Assembly: GCF_017377855.1 (NCBI RefSeq) | Contig: NZ_JAFREP010000023.1 | Span: 122,904-186,903, forward strand | Direction of reading: 5' to 3' | Source: Acanthopleuribacter pedis | GTDB taxonomy: Bacteria; Acidobacteriota; Holophagae; Acanthopleuribacterales; Acanthopleuribacteraceae | Length of the DNA stretch: 64,000 nt | Shown here: positions 43,812 through 53,061 of the stretch, piece by piece | How positions within the stretch are numbered: the stretch's first letter is position 1 | Layout of the letters: every line of letters starts with the position of its first letter | The notes under the pieces: model-generated | Told to the model about the DNA's origin: nothing | Database searches by the model: none | What the model saw: only the letters and a program-made list of their open reading frames with translations | Made by a program: the position numbers and the translations under genes

Positions 43812-44171
43812 CATCTCCCCCTTGGGTATGTTGCTGTATTTGCAGCGGTCGCCCGTACCCCGGGGCCGCCGCGCTGTTACGAAACCATTGGCAAACATCA
43901 ACCGGAACCATCGGCACCTCGTGGAAACAGGACGTTCACAACATCGTGGGATGGATCGAAGAGATGCCGGTCGTGTGCGGCGAAACAGACTACACGCGCT
44001 GAGGTCACAACGCGAACCGATCCAATCCTTCCTTGCCGACGAGAATGCAACGCAAGTATAGCCGGCGGACCAAGGCCGCGCAAGCTTCGCAGGCCAAGGG
44101 CCCCCGATCCTTCATGAAAAGCTCAACAAAGCCCGCGCAGCGGACGATAAGCGGCCCAAGAGGAAGTGCCC
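43812..44171. other. Intergenic stretch between divergent genes
   Basis: 360 bp expected to contain promoters for the phosphohexomutase and the 44172 gene. No consensus promoter, operator or RNA structure was recognised. Confidence 0.3.
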
Positions 44172-45185
44172 ATGGTCGAAAAAATAAAAGAACTGATCGC
44201 CACCCTCAAGGAACGCCTGAGCGAATTCGACATGAACGCGCTCAAAGACAAGGCACGCGCACTCCCCGAACGCATCAAAGAACTTCCCGCACGCTTCAAA
44301 GGGTTGCCGGAACGCCTGCGCGAAACGGATTGGCGCGCCCAAGCGGAACAACTCAAAGACCCCAAAACCTTGCTGAAAGTGGTCGCCCCCGTGGGCCTTG
44401 CCCTGCTCCTGATGACCCTGTTCGGCATGTGGCTGTTCCGCGGCGACACCCCCGACCCCGGTCAAGAAACAAACCAGGCGGCAACGGCCGACCAGACAAG
44501 CGACGCCGCCGCCGCGGGCTTCACCCAGGTTCCGCCACCCAATCACCCTTTTCTTTTTCAACCGCTGTGGTACTGGCAAGAGGGCGACCAAACCCTCCAA
44601 GGCAGCGGGTTTGTGGTTCAAACTCCCGACAAGCAACTGATCGGCGTCACGGCGGCAGCCTACCTGGCGGCGGACAACCGCGGTTTACCCACCGCGGTGG
44701 CCTGGCTGCCCGTCACGGACCCAACCCAAGCGCTACCCAGTCGCCAACGACTGGGTGAACCAGGTCGCCCGGGTAGCCAAACGCCGCTGGATGTCCGCGA
44801 CGACCTCAATCTGTTCCTGCTGGAAGGCGCACTTCCCAGCAACCAAATCTTAACGCTATCCGGCGGCAAGGGCCCGGTCCTCGGCACCCGTATTTGGTTT
44901 GCCGACAAAAATTTCAAAGCCAAGCTCGGCTTCCAATGGCGCGAGGGTGAAATACTGGCCACGGAGCCGGGTTGCTTGGTCGCACGCCTGGACAAAAGGG
45001 TCACGCTGGGATCGCAACCGGGTTCACCGGTCTTTTCTCAAGAAAACGGAACATTGATCGGCATGGTGGTTCGCCTCCATCCCGAGGAAAACCACACCCT
45101 GATCTACATCAACCCCTTAACCAACCTCGGCGAACAACTGGATAAAGGCCGCGCTCAACCCATGGCTGCCCTGAACAGCAACTAA
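44172..45185 (+). CDS. Membrane-anchored, catalytically dead trypsin-fold protein
   Basis: 337 residues. A cytoplasmic amphipathic helical region (about 1-70, rich in Lys/Glu/Leu) precedes one transmembrane segment (about 71-90), a short linker and an extracytoplasmic domain laid out like HtrA/trypsin. GSGFVV matches the first strand, but the His position reads VTAAAYL (Ala for His). DLNLFLL keeps the Asp-type motif, and QPGSPVF replaces GNSGSPV (Pro for the nucleophilic Ser). It is thus a likely pseudoprotease acting as a binding or sensing domain. ATG 44172 follows GAGGAAG. Confidence 0.6.
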   Translation: MVEKIKELIATLKERLSEFDMNALKDKARALPERIKELPARFKGLPERLRETDWRAQAEQLKDPKTLLKVVAPVGLALLLMTLFGMWLFRGDTPDPGQETNQAATADQTSDAAAAGFTQVPPPNHPFLFQPLWYWQEGDQTLQGSGFVVQTPDKQLIGVTAAAYLAADNRGLPTAVAWLPVTDPTQALPSRQRLGEPGRPGSQTPLDVRDDLNLFLLEGALPSNQILTLSGGKGPVLGTRIWFADKNFKAKLGFQWREGEILATEPGCLVARLDKRVTLGSQPGSPVFSQENGTLIGMVVRLHPEENHTLIYINPLTNLGEQLDKGRAQPMAALNSN

Positions 45186-45218
45186 TCCGCATTTCCCGTC
45201 ACCCGCTTCTACGCTAGG

Positions 45219-45692
45219 TTAGGTGGCCGCGGACACGGGCTGCGCCGACAAAACATCGGCTAACACCGCGGGCGCAATCGCAACCAAAAACCCGCGCTTG
45301 CCGCCGTTGATGTAAATTTTTTCCAGCTCGAGAATGCCGCGTTCAACATAAACCGGCATCTTCTTTTTGGTCCCAAAAGGGGACGTCCCCCCAACCATAT
45401 AACCGCTGTGTTTCTGGGCGACTTCCGGCTTGCACGGCGAAATCGCTTTAACGCCGAGCAAACGCGCCAATTCCTTGGCGGAAACCTGGCGATCACCGTG
45501 CATCAAAACCACCAGGGGTTGACGGCGCTCATCTTCAAAAATCAGGGTTTTCACGACCTGGTGCTCATCAACACCCAAATGCGCGGCGGAAGCGGCGGTC
45601 CCGCCTTGCGGCTCATAGCGATACAAAAAAGGTTCAAAGTCCACCTTGTGTTGGCGCAGCACCCGCACCGCGGCGGTCACTGGTATTTTCAA
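45219..45692 (-). CDS. ybaK: Cys-tRNA(Pro) deacylase, YbaK/EbsC family
   Basis: 157-residue trans-editing enzyme that hydrolyses misacylated Cys-tRNA(Pro). Conserved KTLIFE, the lysine-containing VSAKELARLLG, GGTSPFGTKKKMPVYV, and YINGGKRGFLVAI are all seen at expected positions. The size is typical (about 155-160). It is convergent with the pseudoprotease gene. Confidence 0.92.
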   Translation of the reverse strand: MKIPVTAAVRVLRQHKVDFEPFLYRYEPQGGTAASAAHLGVDEHQVVKTLIFEDERRQPLVVLMHGDRQVSAKELARLLGVKAISPCKPEVAQKHSGYMVGGTSPFGTKKKMPVYVERGILELEKIYINGGKRGFLVAIAPAVLADVLSAQPVSAAT

Positions 45693-45923
45693 AACCCACC
45701 CCCCTTTCTCGGTTCCTTGGATTGTTGGTTGATAGCATACATGGATTAGCGCGCATTGGCGCGGCCGGGTTCGCCGGCGTGGGATTCCTTTTAGACAGGG
45801 CTTGGGATTCTTTATTTCTCAGGAAACCAGGATGATTACAGGATACGCGGTCAGCGACTTGCTTCACCCCTGCTCAGAGGCGCCGCGGATAAAGGGGTCC
45901 ACCTGGATCATTGCCTTTTTTAA

Positions 45924-46097
45924 CCTAAGAAGCGTTGAAACGCGGTGATTTTCGCTAAACCTCGGGGCTACAACGGCCTGTAAAAATGCGCACCGCACCC
46001 AATGGTGCACGTCGTGCGCGAACCCGGCCCGCTTTCCCCAAGCCATTTTGCTCCATATCTTTAGCAGAAACCCTTGGCTTATATCGCGCTTCTTAGG
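45924..46097 (+). mobile_element. MITE copy D, 174 bp, long subtype
   Basis: Ends CCTAAGAAGCG and CGCGCTTCTTAGG. The perfect 5-bp direct repeat TTTAA is at 45919-45923 and 46098-46102. The centre (GTGCGCGAACCCGGCCCGC) is shared with copy A, defining a longer subtype. It lies in an otherwise featureless 810-bp gap (45693-46502) between ybaK and the M4 protease. Confidence 0.9.
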
Positions 46098-46420
46098 TTT
46101 AAGCGTCCCACGCGGATTCGTCACCCCTGCGATCATCCTCGGGATCGTAAACCAATAACCTCACCGCCGTGGACTCTCTGAAAAAAAACACGCGTCTCGG
46201 CACGCGCTTGATGCGTTCACCCATCCTAAACGACAGTTTGTTTTACAGACAACGCCACCCGTCGCGGAACCAGGTTCCAGGTGGCCCCGTTATCCAAGGC
46301 GCTACCACGCCGGGACGCGCTCAAACCATCATCGCCCATCCTCTATTCATCCTGCTATCCTGAGAAATAAAGGATACCAAGCCACGAAAAAAGACGCCAA
46401 ACCACGCACCACACGAGCAT

Positions 46421-46460
46421 CCAAAAAGCAAAACCCCTCCACACCGTAGCGTGAAGGGGT
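46421..46460 (-). terminator. Intrinsic terminator of the M4 protease gene
   Basis: On the minus strand ACCCCTTCAC pairs with GTGTGGAGGGGT around a short loop and is followed by TTTTGCTTTTTG. It lies about 40 bp beyond the protease stop codon. Confidence 0.75.
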
Positions 46461-46502
46461 CTTGGTTTCCGTCAGCGAAGTGACGGGTTATGTGGGTTTG
46501 GT

Positions 46503-48713
46503 TTATTCAACAACTTCGTAGCTCAGGTTGAGGTTACTGAAGGAGCTGTAAGCGCGAATGCCGATGTGGTAGGTACCGGCGGAAACACTTACCGAGCAAG
46601 ACTCGGTGTTGCCCCAGCGGTAAGGACGGCAGTCGTAAGAAGTGGTGGTAGGTTGGGCGCCGGCACGAACGTAGAGGTCGGCGTCACCGGAACCACCGGA
46701 GATGTTGACGTTCAAGGTAGCGCCACACTCACCAACGGTGACGGTGCGGTAGACCCAGTTGCCGGAAGAAGCGCTCAAACCGGACTCAGAGTCGCTAGGC
46801 AAGGTACAAGGACCGCCCTCATCGTAAGAAGCGACCAGGGTTACACCGGAGTAGGCGCTGTAAGCGCGAACACCGATGTGGAAGGTGCCGGCGGCAGGGC
46901 TGGCCACGGTGCAGGTTTCAGAGTTACCGGAACGGTAGGGACGGCAGTCGTACTGGCTGGTGGTAGGTTGCGCACCGGCACGGGTGTAGAGGTCGGCGTC
47001 GCCGGAACCACCGCTGATGCTTACGCTCAGGTTGCGTGCACCGGCAGGGATTTCGATGGTGTAGAACGCGAAGTCGCCGGTGCTGCCGGAAAGACCGGTA
47101 ACAGGTACACCGTTTTGCAGTTCGCTACCACCGGTGTCGCCACCCGTATCGCCGCCGGTGTCACCACCGGTGTCGCCACCGCTCAGGGTGATGCCGACTT
47201 GACCGAAAGCGTTAACAACGGTCGCAGCGTCGTAGCCGAGGTCGGCAGCCGCGTCCAAAGCACCTTGGGCACCTTGTTGGTAGTTCGTAGAAGAAGTCCA
47301 GTAGTTTTGGTTGGCGCGGGTGAAGATTTCGAAAGCTTTGCGGGTGTCCCAGTTGGAAGAAGTCGCGATCAAGTAAAACGCTTTGTTGAATACACCGGAA
47401 GAGTAGTGTACGTCCATGCCGCTGGTGTAGTCGGAAGCGTGATCGATAGAACGACCGTCTTGGGGAGGGTTGTTCATGTAGCGCAGGGCGCCGTTGGATT
47501 TGAAGATGTCTTGGCCAACCAACCAGTCGTTGGAGCCGCGGTCGAAGAATTCAGCAGCTTCACCGGCCATGTCGGAGTAAGCTTCGTTGATGCCGCCGGA
47601 TTGGTTGCGGTATACCAGGTTGGAGTTTTGCTCGGTGAAACCGTGGCAAACTTCGTGAGCGGATACGTCCAAAGAAACCAAGGGGTAGAAGGTGTTGCGA
47701 CCGTCACCGAAGGTCATGGCGGAACCGTTCCAAAACGCGTTTTCGTAGTTGGTGCTGTAGTGAACGCGCATGGTCAACTGGAAGGTCAGCGGCGCGGTGT
47801 TGAACCACTGGCTGAACATGTCGAAAACAACTTGACCGAAGTGGTGGGCGTCGTTCAGGGGAGAGTAAGCACCGTTGATTTCTTTAACGGTGTTCTCGGG
47901 GCAGGTGAAGCTGTGGGGCGTGCTGCCGGAAGTACCACCGTTCAGGTTAACGGTACGAACGTTGGCGTTAGACATGGAGCAGGTGCTGCCACTCTGAGCA
48001 ACGTTCAAGAAAGGAACACCGTTGGAGCCGTATTCGTAACGACCGATTTTTTGGTTACCACCAGGGCCGGTCGCATCAGCATGCGCCAGACCTTCGAATT
48101 GGAGCAGGAAGTCGCCGGTTTTGGCGTCTACCAGGTAGGTGGGACGGGTGGGTTTGCCGCCGGCTTTCTCATCCGCGAAAAACGAGACGTAGTAAGCCAA
48201 GCGGGGCTCGCCGTTGTCGGCGATGTAAATAACCATTTGAACTTTTTCGTTCTCCATGGTTGGAGAAGCGAAGTTTTGAACAGCCACGGTGTCTTGAATC
48301 GCGGCGGCGAAAGCTTGCTTGGAGGGAACCGCGGGCGTTACGTCAACCAACTCAGAACCAATCCCGGCAACGATCTGACCGTGCATCCGAACGATGGCAC
48401 CCTGAGCATCGCGGGTAACGGCGATGTTCTCACCCCAAACAGGAATACCTTGGTAGTACTGTTGGTAGCGGGTGTGACGCAATTTGGTGGTGGCGTCGGT
48501 ACGGTCGGAAAAAGAAGTCAATTGGTTGGTGGCGGCGTCCAAACCCACAACGCTTACCAGCGCTTCGTTGGGGTTCAAGTTAGCGGCACGCCACATGTCG
48601 GGCTGTTGACGCAGATCGATTTTGTCGGCGGCCATGGCGGTAATTGCGCACAGGCAAGCGACGAATACGAGCAGGGGTTTGCTCCAAGAACGGAGTCTTG
48701 AATAAGCTTTCAT
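46503..48713 (-). CDS. Vibriolysin-like M4 zinc metalloprotease with two PPC domains
   Basis: 736-residue secreted protease. Signal peptide (1-28), FTP/PepSY propeptide (about 35-200), then the thermolysin fold with zinc motif HEVCH (His 353 and His 357), GGINEAYSDMAGE supplying the third ligand, and the DVHYSSGVFNKAFYL catalytic segment. A linker of four GGDT units leads to two C-terminal pre-peptidase PPC domains (about 535-635 and 645-736), each with SGGSGDADLY. Cys in HEVCH where vibriolysins have Ser or Thr is a minor variant. AGAGGAGA precedes the ATG. It likely degrades extracellular protein for nutrition. Confidence 0.95.
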   Translation of the reverse strand: MKAYSRLRSWSKPLLVFVACLCAITAMAADKIDLRQQPDMWRAANLNPNEALVSVVGLDAATNQLTSFSDRTDATTKLRHTRYQQYYQGIPVWGENIAVTRDAQGAIVRMHGQIVAGIGSELVDVTPAVPSKQAFAAAIQDTVAVQNFASPTMENEKVQMVIYIADNGEPRLAYYVSFFADEKAGGKPTRPTYLVDAKTGDFLLQFEGLAHADATGPGGNQKIGRYEYGSNGVPFLNVAQSGSTCSMSNANVRTVNLNGGTSGSTPHSFTCPENTVKEINGAYSPLNDAHHFGQVVFDMFSQWFNTAPLTFQLTMRVHYSTNYENAFWNGSAMTFGDGRNTFYPLVSLDVSAHEVCHGFTEQNSNLVYRNQSGGINEAYSDMAGEAAEFFDRGSNDWLVGQDIFKSNGALRYMNNPPQDGRSIDHASDYTSGMDVHYSSGVFNKAFYLIATSSNWDTRKAFEIFTRANQNYWTSSTNYQQGAQGALDAAADLGYDAATVVNAFGQVGITLSGGDTGGDTGGDTGGDTGGSELQNGVPVTGLSGSTGDFAFYTIEIPAGARNLSVSISGGSGDADLYTRAGAQPTTSQYDCRPYRSGNSETCTVASPAAGTFHIGVRAYSAYSGVTLVASYDEGGPCTLPSDSESGLSASSGNWVYRTVTVGECGATLNVNISGGSGDADLYVRAGAQPTTTSYDCRPYRWGNTESCSVSVSAGTYHIGIRAYSSFSNLNLSYEVVE
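47128..47181. repeat. 12-bp tandem repeat coding the GGDT linker
   Basis: Four slightly varied copies of a 12-bp unit encode Gly-Gly-Asp-Thr between the protease and PPC domains. Such repeats can vary in number by slippage without changing frame. Confidence 0.75.
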
Positions 48714-49235
48714 CTTTTTTGTTCTCCTCTGAATTTCAAAACATATGAACGATTTTGGCCGGATTCAAGTAAGACCATTAGGCGATGGTCAACTGAGGCC
48801 AAATAAATTACCAGCGTAAGGACAGGTGTTAGATGCGTGTTTCAGGATACTTCACCAGAAAAAGAAGTCAACTCTTTTTCTTTACGCAAGTGTTACATTT
48901 TTCACAGTTATCGCCGCCCAAGCCAACAAGCTACCCAATGAGAGCAACTTAAGAACCCGCTATTGTAAGCGCGTTTTTTTCGAATGTAACCAGAGGCACA
49001 ATTCCACGGCGAACCCTTTACATTAAGCGCTGCTTCAACAACGGCTGCCCTTGCTTCCCGCTGATCGGTAAGCGAGCTTACCCTTCTCTCAAAAATCCCC
49101 GGCAATGTGAATTTCCCCACCGACACAAACACGGCCGTCACACAAGTCCCTCTCGGGAACCACCACCCGGCCAGGAAGCGTCCCCAAGCAACTCGGGCTT
49201 CGGTTATAATGTTTGGGTGAATTGAGGAGGACGCT
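48714..49235. other. Intergenic stretch upstream of the M4 protease
   Basis: 522 bp between divergent genes. A perfect 6-bp inverted repeat GACCAT/ATGGTC (48773-48778 and 48785-48790) lies 60 bp before the protease start and could be an operator or a leader hairpin. No clear promoter hexamers or further gene were recognised. Confidence 0.35.
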
Positions 49236-49589
49236 TTGCAAAAGAAGGAAGAACGCTTCCGGTTCTCCGATCTGGCCTACCTAATCCCCGTTTTGATGCT
49301 GGCCGCGATCGGACTAATATCCCTGGGTCCGGTGATCTGGCTTTCCCTAACGATGCTGCAAACCATGGGCGTTGAAACCACGCTTTGGGTCTTTTTTGCT
49401 TTTAGCTGGCTGACGGTAACCGGTTTCGGGTTCATAAAGTGGTGGGACGCAACCTTTTCCCCTGCCAACCTACGCTGGAAGTGGCTTGTTGCGCTGGTGT
49501 TACTTCCCATTCTCGGCGGCTTCATATTCTTGTTCGTTGAAACAAACCGCAAACCCAGCCTCACGCTTGTTTCCGAAACCGACGCGTAA
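49236..49589 (+). CDS. Small three-helix membrane protein
   Basis: 117 residues with three hydrophobic segments (about 12-36, 46-66 and 82-102) and short polar ends. The start is TTG at 49236, strongly supported by GAGGAGG 5 nt before it. The stop overlaps the ATG of the following kinase (TAATG), so the two are translated together and may act together, for instance as a membrane partner for a switch-kinase. No family was recognised. Confidence 0.65.
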   Translation: MQKKEERFRFSDLAYLIPVLMLAAIGLISLGPVIWLSLTMLQTMGVETTLWVFFAFSWLTVTGFGFIKWWDATFSPANLRWKWLVALVLLPILGGFIFLFVETNRKPSLTLVSETDA

Positions 49590-50044
49590 TGAGTGCCCGA
49601 ACCACCCTCGAAATAAGCAATGAATTCGAAGCCATTCGCGGCATGAGCGAAGCGGTCGAAGCTTTTTGCCGCGAGCAGGGCATGGACCAACACGGCCTGA
49701 TGTCCCTCAACCTCGCCCTGGTAGAGTGGGTCTCGAACATTATTAAGTACAGCGGCTTGCCCCACGGAAGCCACCACATTCAGCTCGAAATCAGCCGTGA
49801 AGACAATGCGATTGTCACCACCATATGTGATCCCGGCGTCGCCTTTAACCCCAGCGACACCCCGGAACCCGATCTCGAAAGCGACATCAAAGATCGCCCC
49901 ATCGGCGGGCTCGGCATTTATATCATCCGCAACTTGGTTGACCAGTTCAGTTACCAACGAACGGGCGAGCGGAACCAAATCACCATGCGCAAGCAGCTTA
50001 GATCGGCCGAACCCGAGGAAAACGCGACAAACCCCGCGCCCTAG
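49589..50044 (+). CDS. RsbW/SpoIIAB-like serine kinase (anti-sigma factor type)
   Basis: 151 residues with a single GHKL ATPase domain: N box NLALVEWVSNIIKYS near 46, G1 DPGVAFNP near 85, and G2 GGLGIYIIRNLVD near 108. This is the HATPase_c_2 type found in anti-sigma switch kinases that phosphorylate STAS antagonists. Neither the STAS partner nor a sigma factor is adjacent, so its target is unknown. It overlaps the upstream membrane-protein gene. Confidence 0.82.
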   Translation: MSARTTLEISNEFEAIRGMSEAVEAFCREQGMDQHGLMSLNLALVEWVSNIIKYSGLPHGSHHIQLEISREDNAIVTTICDPGVAFNPSDTPEPDLESDIKDRPIGGLGIYIIRNLVDQFSYQRTGERNQITMRKQLRSAEPEENATNPAP

Positions 50045-50370
50045 CCGCGCTTTCCCACCGGCGCTTCATCAACAACAAAACAGGGTGCGTGGCTTCCCGC
50101 GATCACGCCGGCACCGGCGTGCGCCAAAGTGCATATTATGTCGGTCCTCAGAATTTTTCGCACGAGCAGCAGCATGAACACACGCGCAACCCACCGCAAC
50201 AAACTGTTAAAATTCAGATACTTGCAAATCCAGATACATTTTTCTGGCTCTCCAGTGAAAAAAATCACAATTTAATTAAACATTGACACACCTCGGCCGA
50301 TATATTTCGTAGATGCACAGCAATGATACAGGTGTTTAAGTTACCGGCACACACTTAGTTTTTCCCTCTG

Positions 50371-50468
50371 AATTCGCGTTTCTCCCCGCGAATAGACATA
50401 AAAATTACAATCTTTGTAAATCTCCTCCTCGGTAAGGAAGTCGCCTCGGCGACTTCCTTTTTTTTATG
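50371..50468 (+). ncRNA. Candidate structured small RNA or orphan leader ending in a terminator
   Basis: Three successive hairpins with no coding frame: ATTCGCG/CGCGAAT (50372-50378 with 50387-50393), TTACAA/TTGTAA (about 50405-50419), and GGAAGTCGCC/GGCGACTTCC followed by nine T (about 50437-50469). The last is a textbook terminator more than 390 bp beyond the nearest plus-strand stop codon. The 5' end is unknown; TTGACA at 50283-50288 could be a -35 box but has no good -10 partner. Confidence 0.4.
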
Positions 50469-50469
50469 C
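50437..50469 (+). terminator. Strong orphan intrinsic terminator
   Basis: A perfect 10-bp stem GGAAGTCGCC/GGCGACTTCC with a 2-nt loop is followed by TTTTTTTTT. It lies in a 546-bp gap with no upstream gene nearby, so it ends either a small RNA or a long 3' extension of the RsbW-like operon. Confidence 0.85.
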
Positions 50470-50590
50470 CTGTTTATCCCTTGCTTCACCTCACCCACAA
50501 CGGGACCGTGTCGATCACCGCCAAACACCGTCCCGCCTGAATGCAGCATCACGATCACCTTCCCACGGGGCCTTCCGCAAGGAGGACCAA

Positions 50591-52171
50591 CTAGTGTTTG
50601 AAGTGACGTGTACCCGTAAAGAACAAAGCAATCCCATGCTCATTGGCGGCGGCGATCACTTCCTCATCGCGAATAGAGCCGCCTGGCTCAACAATGGCGG
50701 TAATCCCCGCGGCGGCGGCGGCATCCACGGAATCGCGAAACGGGAAAAAGGCATCGGACGCCATGGCACTCCCCTGGATCGCCAGCTCGGCCTCGGCGGC
50801 TTTGCTGATACCGATCTTTGAGGAATCAACCCGACTCATTTGGCCGGCGCCGATACCAACCGCACCATCAGCATCGGCATAAACAATGGCGTTTGACTTC
50901 ACGTGGGGAACGATGGTCCAGGCCATGATCAAAGCGGCCCGTTCCTCATCCGTGGGTTTTCGCTCGGAAACCAACTTCCAATCGCCAAAGGGAATCCGCA
51001 CGGTATCCTTATCTTGAACCAACAAACCGTGATCCAATCGTTTCACTTCCAGCCCTTGGGGCAGACCGCTCTCGGGCAGGGTTATTTGCAACACGCGCAG
51101 GTTCTTCTTGCGCTTGAATTTCTTGCGGGCGGCCTCACTGAAGGCGGGCGCAATCACCAGTTCGGCGAACTGCTCGTTAACCGCGGCGGCGGTCGCCTCG
51201 TCCACTTCCCGGTTAAAGGCAATAACACCACCAAAAGAAGAGGTTGCATCGACCTGACGCGCGCGCCGGAAGGCCTGCTCCAGTTCATCGTGACAGGCAA
51301 CCCCACAAGGGTTGGTGTGCTTCACGACCACGGCGGTGGGCCGTTCGAAATCACAAACACAACGCCAAGCCGCTTCCATATCCACCAAGTTGTTGTAACT
51401 CATCTGCTTACCTTGGTGCTGGGTCATGTAGTCGGGCATCGCGGCACCGTCAACGCGGTAGAATGCGGCGCGCTGATGGGGGTTCTCCCCATATCGCAAC
51501 ACTTCCTCGCGAGCGGCACTCATACGGAACGTGGGCGGCAATACTTGATCCTCAAGCGGCGACAATTGGTCGTCTTGCGCTTGTAAACCATCGAGGTAAT
51601 CGGCAATTTTGAGATCGTAGGCAAAAGTATGTTGAAACGCCTTTTGGGCAAGATGCAGCCGCAACGCCAAACTCGGCAAGCCGGAGGCGTCAACCTCTTC
51701 CAAGAAACGGGGGTAATCGGCCGGATCGGTCAAAATCGAAAGGTGCTTGAAATTTTTGGCCGTGGCGCGAACCATGGTCGGGCCGCCGATATCAATATTC
51801 TCGATTGCATCAGCCAAGGTAACGTCGGGCTTGGCAATAGTTTTGGCAAAGGGATAGAGGTTCACCACCACGACTTGGATGGGTTGAATGTTGTGATTCG
51901 CCAATTCTTGGCGATGCTCGTCCAGTTCATAGCGAGCCAGAAGGGCGCCGTGAATTCGTGGGTGCAGGGTTTTAACCCGACCACCGAGGATTTCAGGGAA
52001 CTCGGTCACATCCGCGACTTTGACCGGGGACAAACCCGCGTTCTGTAAATGACGAAAGGTGCCGCCGGAGCTGAGAATTTCAAACCCCTTGTCCACCAAA
52101 GCCCGTGCAAAGTCTTCAATACCCGCTTTATCGGAAACACTGATCAACGCTCGTTTCACTTGTGTAGCCAT
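50591..52171 (-). CDS. purH: Bifunctional AICAR formyltransferase / IMP cyclohydrolase
   Basis: Last two steps of IMP synthesis. The 526 residues match the family. The N-terminal MGS-like cyclohydrolase domain (about 1-200) has ALISVSDKAGIEDFA, LGGRVKTLHPRIHGALL and NIDIGGPTMVRA. The C-terminal transformylase has RYGENPHQRAAFY, VKHTNPCGVA, SFGGVIAFNREVD and the ending ITAIVEPGGSIRD. ATG 52171 with GGAGAAA upstream is chosen; an in-frame extension to 52315 has no conserved character. It is a single gene, followed by no other pur gene here. Confidence 0.96.
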   Translation of the reverse strand: MATQVKRALISVSDKAGIEDFARALVDKGFEILSSGGTFRHLQNAGLSPVKVADVTEFPEILGGRVKTLHPRIHGALLARYELDEHRQELANHNIQPIQVVVVNLYPFAKTIAKPDVTLADAIENIDIGGPTMVRATAKNFKHLSILTDPADYPRFLEEVDASGLPSLALRLHLAQKAFQHTFAYDLKIADYLDGLQAQDDQLSPLEDQVLPPTFRMSAAREEVLRYGENPHQRAAFYRVDGAAMPDYMTQHQGKQMSYNNLVDMEAAWRCVCDFERPTAVVVKHTNPCGVACHDELEQAFRRARQVDATSSFGGVIAFNREVDEATAAAVNEQFAELVIAPAFSEAARKKFKRKKNLRVLQITLPESGLPQGLEVKRLDHGLLVQDKDTVRIPFGDWKLVSERKPTDEERAALIMAWTIVPHVKSNAIVYADADGAVGIGAGQMSRVDSSKIGISKAAEAELAIQGSAMASDAFFPFRDSVDAAAAAGITAIVEPGGSIRDEEVIAAANEHGIALFFTGTRHFKH

Positions 52172-52350
52172 GCCGCTTTTTTCTCCGCATCGTATTGGCC
52201 GCCAAACCGACCCACCTGGGCCTGCTGCACAAAAGAATACAGCACCGAGGCACGTCAGACAGATCCCCGCCACGGGCGCAAACGCGGATGCCACAGCATT
52301 GCTGTGCCGTTTCACGCGGGCGAGGGGCGGTGACGCTCCGCGCGGTCGGA

Positions 52351-53061
52351 TTACTTCAATCGCGACAGGTTTTCGCGCAATAGAGGCGTACGGGTGAGGT
52401 CACCGTCGGCAGCAGCCCATGCATGATACCAGAGATGCGCTGAGAGTCGAGCCACATTGGAAAAGTAGATAGAGCAAACACCAAAGACAGGATGACGCTC
52501 GTCAAAAAGGTAACGACTGTTGCCGTTCACCTGACGATAACCCTTGGTGAGAATGTCGCGATACTGGGTCCGCGTCTTAACCACATCCTGTAACTGGGTG
52601 GAGAGCCAATCCTCGGTAACGGTGGGACCGGGATAACCGTCAAACACAAAATGAAACCGATCCAGTTTTTTGTCGAGGTAAAAATCAAAACCCTCGTTGA
52701 CATGTTTGGGACCGGTTTCCGAGGGGTCGACCAGCACGGCAACCAGCCCGGAAACAAAACCCATTTGACGGGCCACCTGCCCAAAAGGTGCCTGCTTGTT
52801 CACAAGTTGGGTAATTTTGCGATTTTCGAGCATGACACGCTCCACGGTGACGTCTTTCTGGGGTACGTCAAGCGCGGCTTCCAATCCGGCAAAAAGGTGT
52901 TTTCCGTTTTTGTGGATCACATAGCGAAAATTCTCGGGCAAGATGCTGTGGGCCCGGAAAGCGGAGTACTTGCGCGCACGCAACGGCGTCACACGATCAT
53001 AGGAAAAAACCGGCAGACTCAAAAGAAAGAGCAAGCAACCGACACCAAAAAATCGCAACAT
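52351..53061 (-). CDS. Exported protein of unknown function
   Basis: 236 residues from ATG 53061 (GGAG 6 nt upstream; a longer frame to 53136 has no site). It has a cleavable signal peptide (MLRFFGVG...PVFS, about 1-20) and a mature, mixed helical protein with many aromatic residues and several histidines (HSILPENF, LWYHAWAAADGD). No family was recognised. It precedes purH on the same strand with a 179-bp gap. Confidence 0.62.
   Translation of the reverse strand: MLRFFGVGCLLFLLSLPVFSYDRVTPLRARKYSAFRAHSILPENFRYVIHKNGKHLFAGLEAALDVPQKDVTVERVMLENRKITQLVNKQAPFGQVARQMGFVSGLVAVLVDPSETGPKHVNEGFDFYLDKKLDRFHFVFDGYPGPTVTEDWLSTQLQDVVKTRTQYRDILTKGYRQVNGNSRYLFDERHPVFGVCSIYFSNVARLSAHLWYHAWAAADGDLTRTPLLRENLSRLK

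Noticed and set aside
46566..48701. 711-codon open frame on the plus strand opposite the M4 protease gene
   Set aside because: It is an exact antisense shadow of a strongly conserved protease, has Val/Gly-rich low-complexity content, no ribosome-binding site and no family resemblance. Codon bias of the real gene explains the absence of stops.
48826..49026. 66-codon frame between the M4 protease and the 49236 gene
   Set aside because: A GTG start with a weak site, no conserved character, Asn/Arg-rich end. Kept out for lack of support, although a small exported peptide is not excluded.
50283..50310. TTGACA as a sigma-70 promoter for the candidate sRNA
   Set aside because: The only TATATT-like box is 12 bp away, too close for a -10 element; no match at 16-18 bp.
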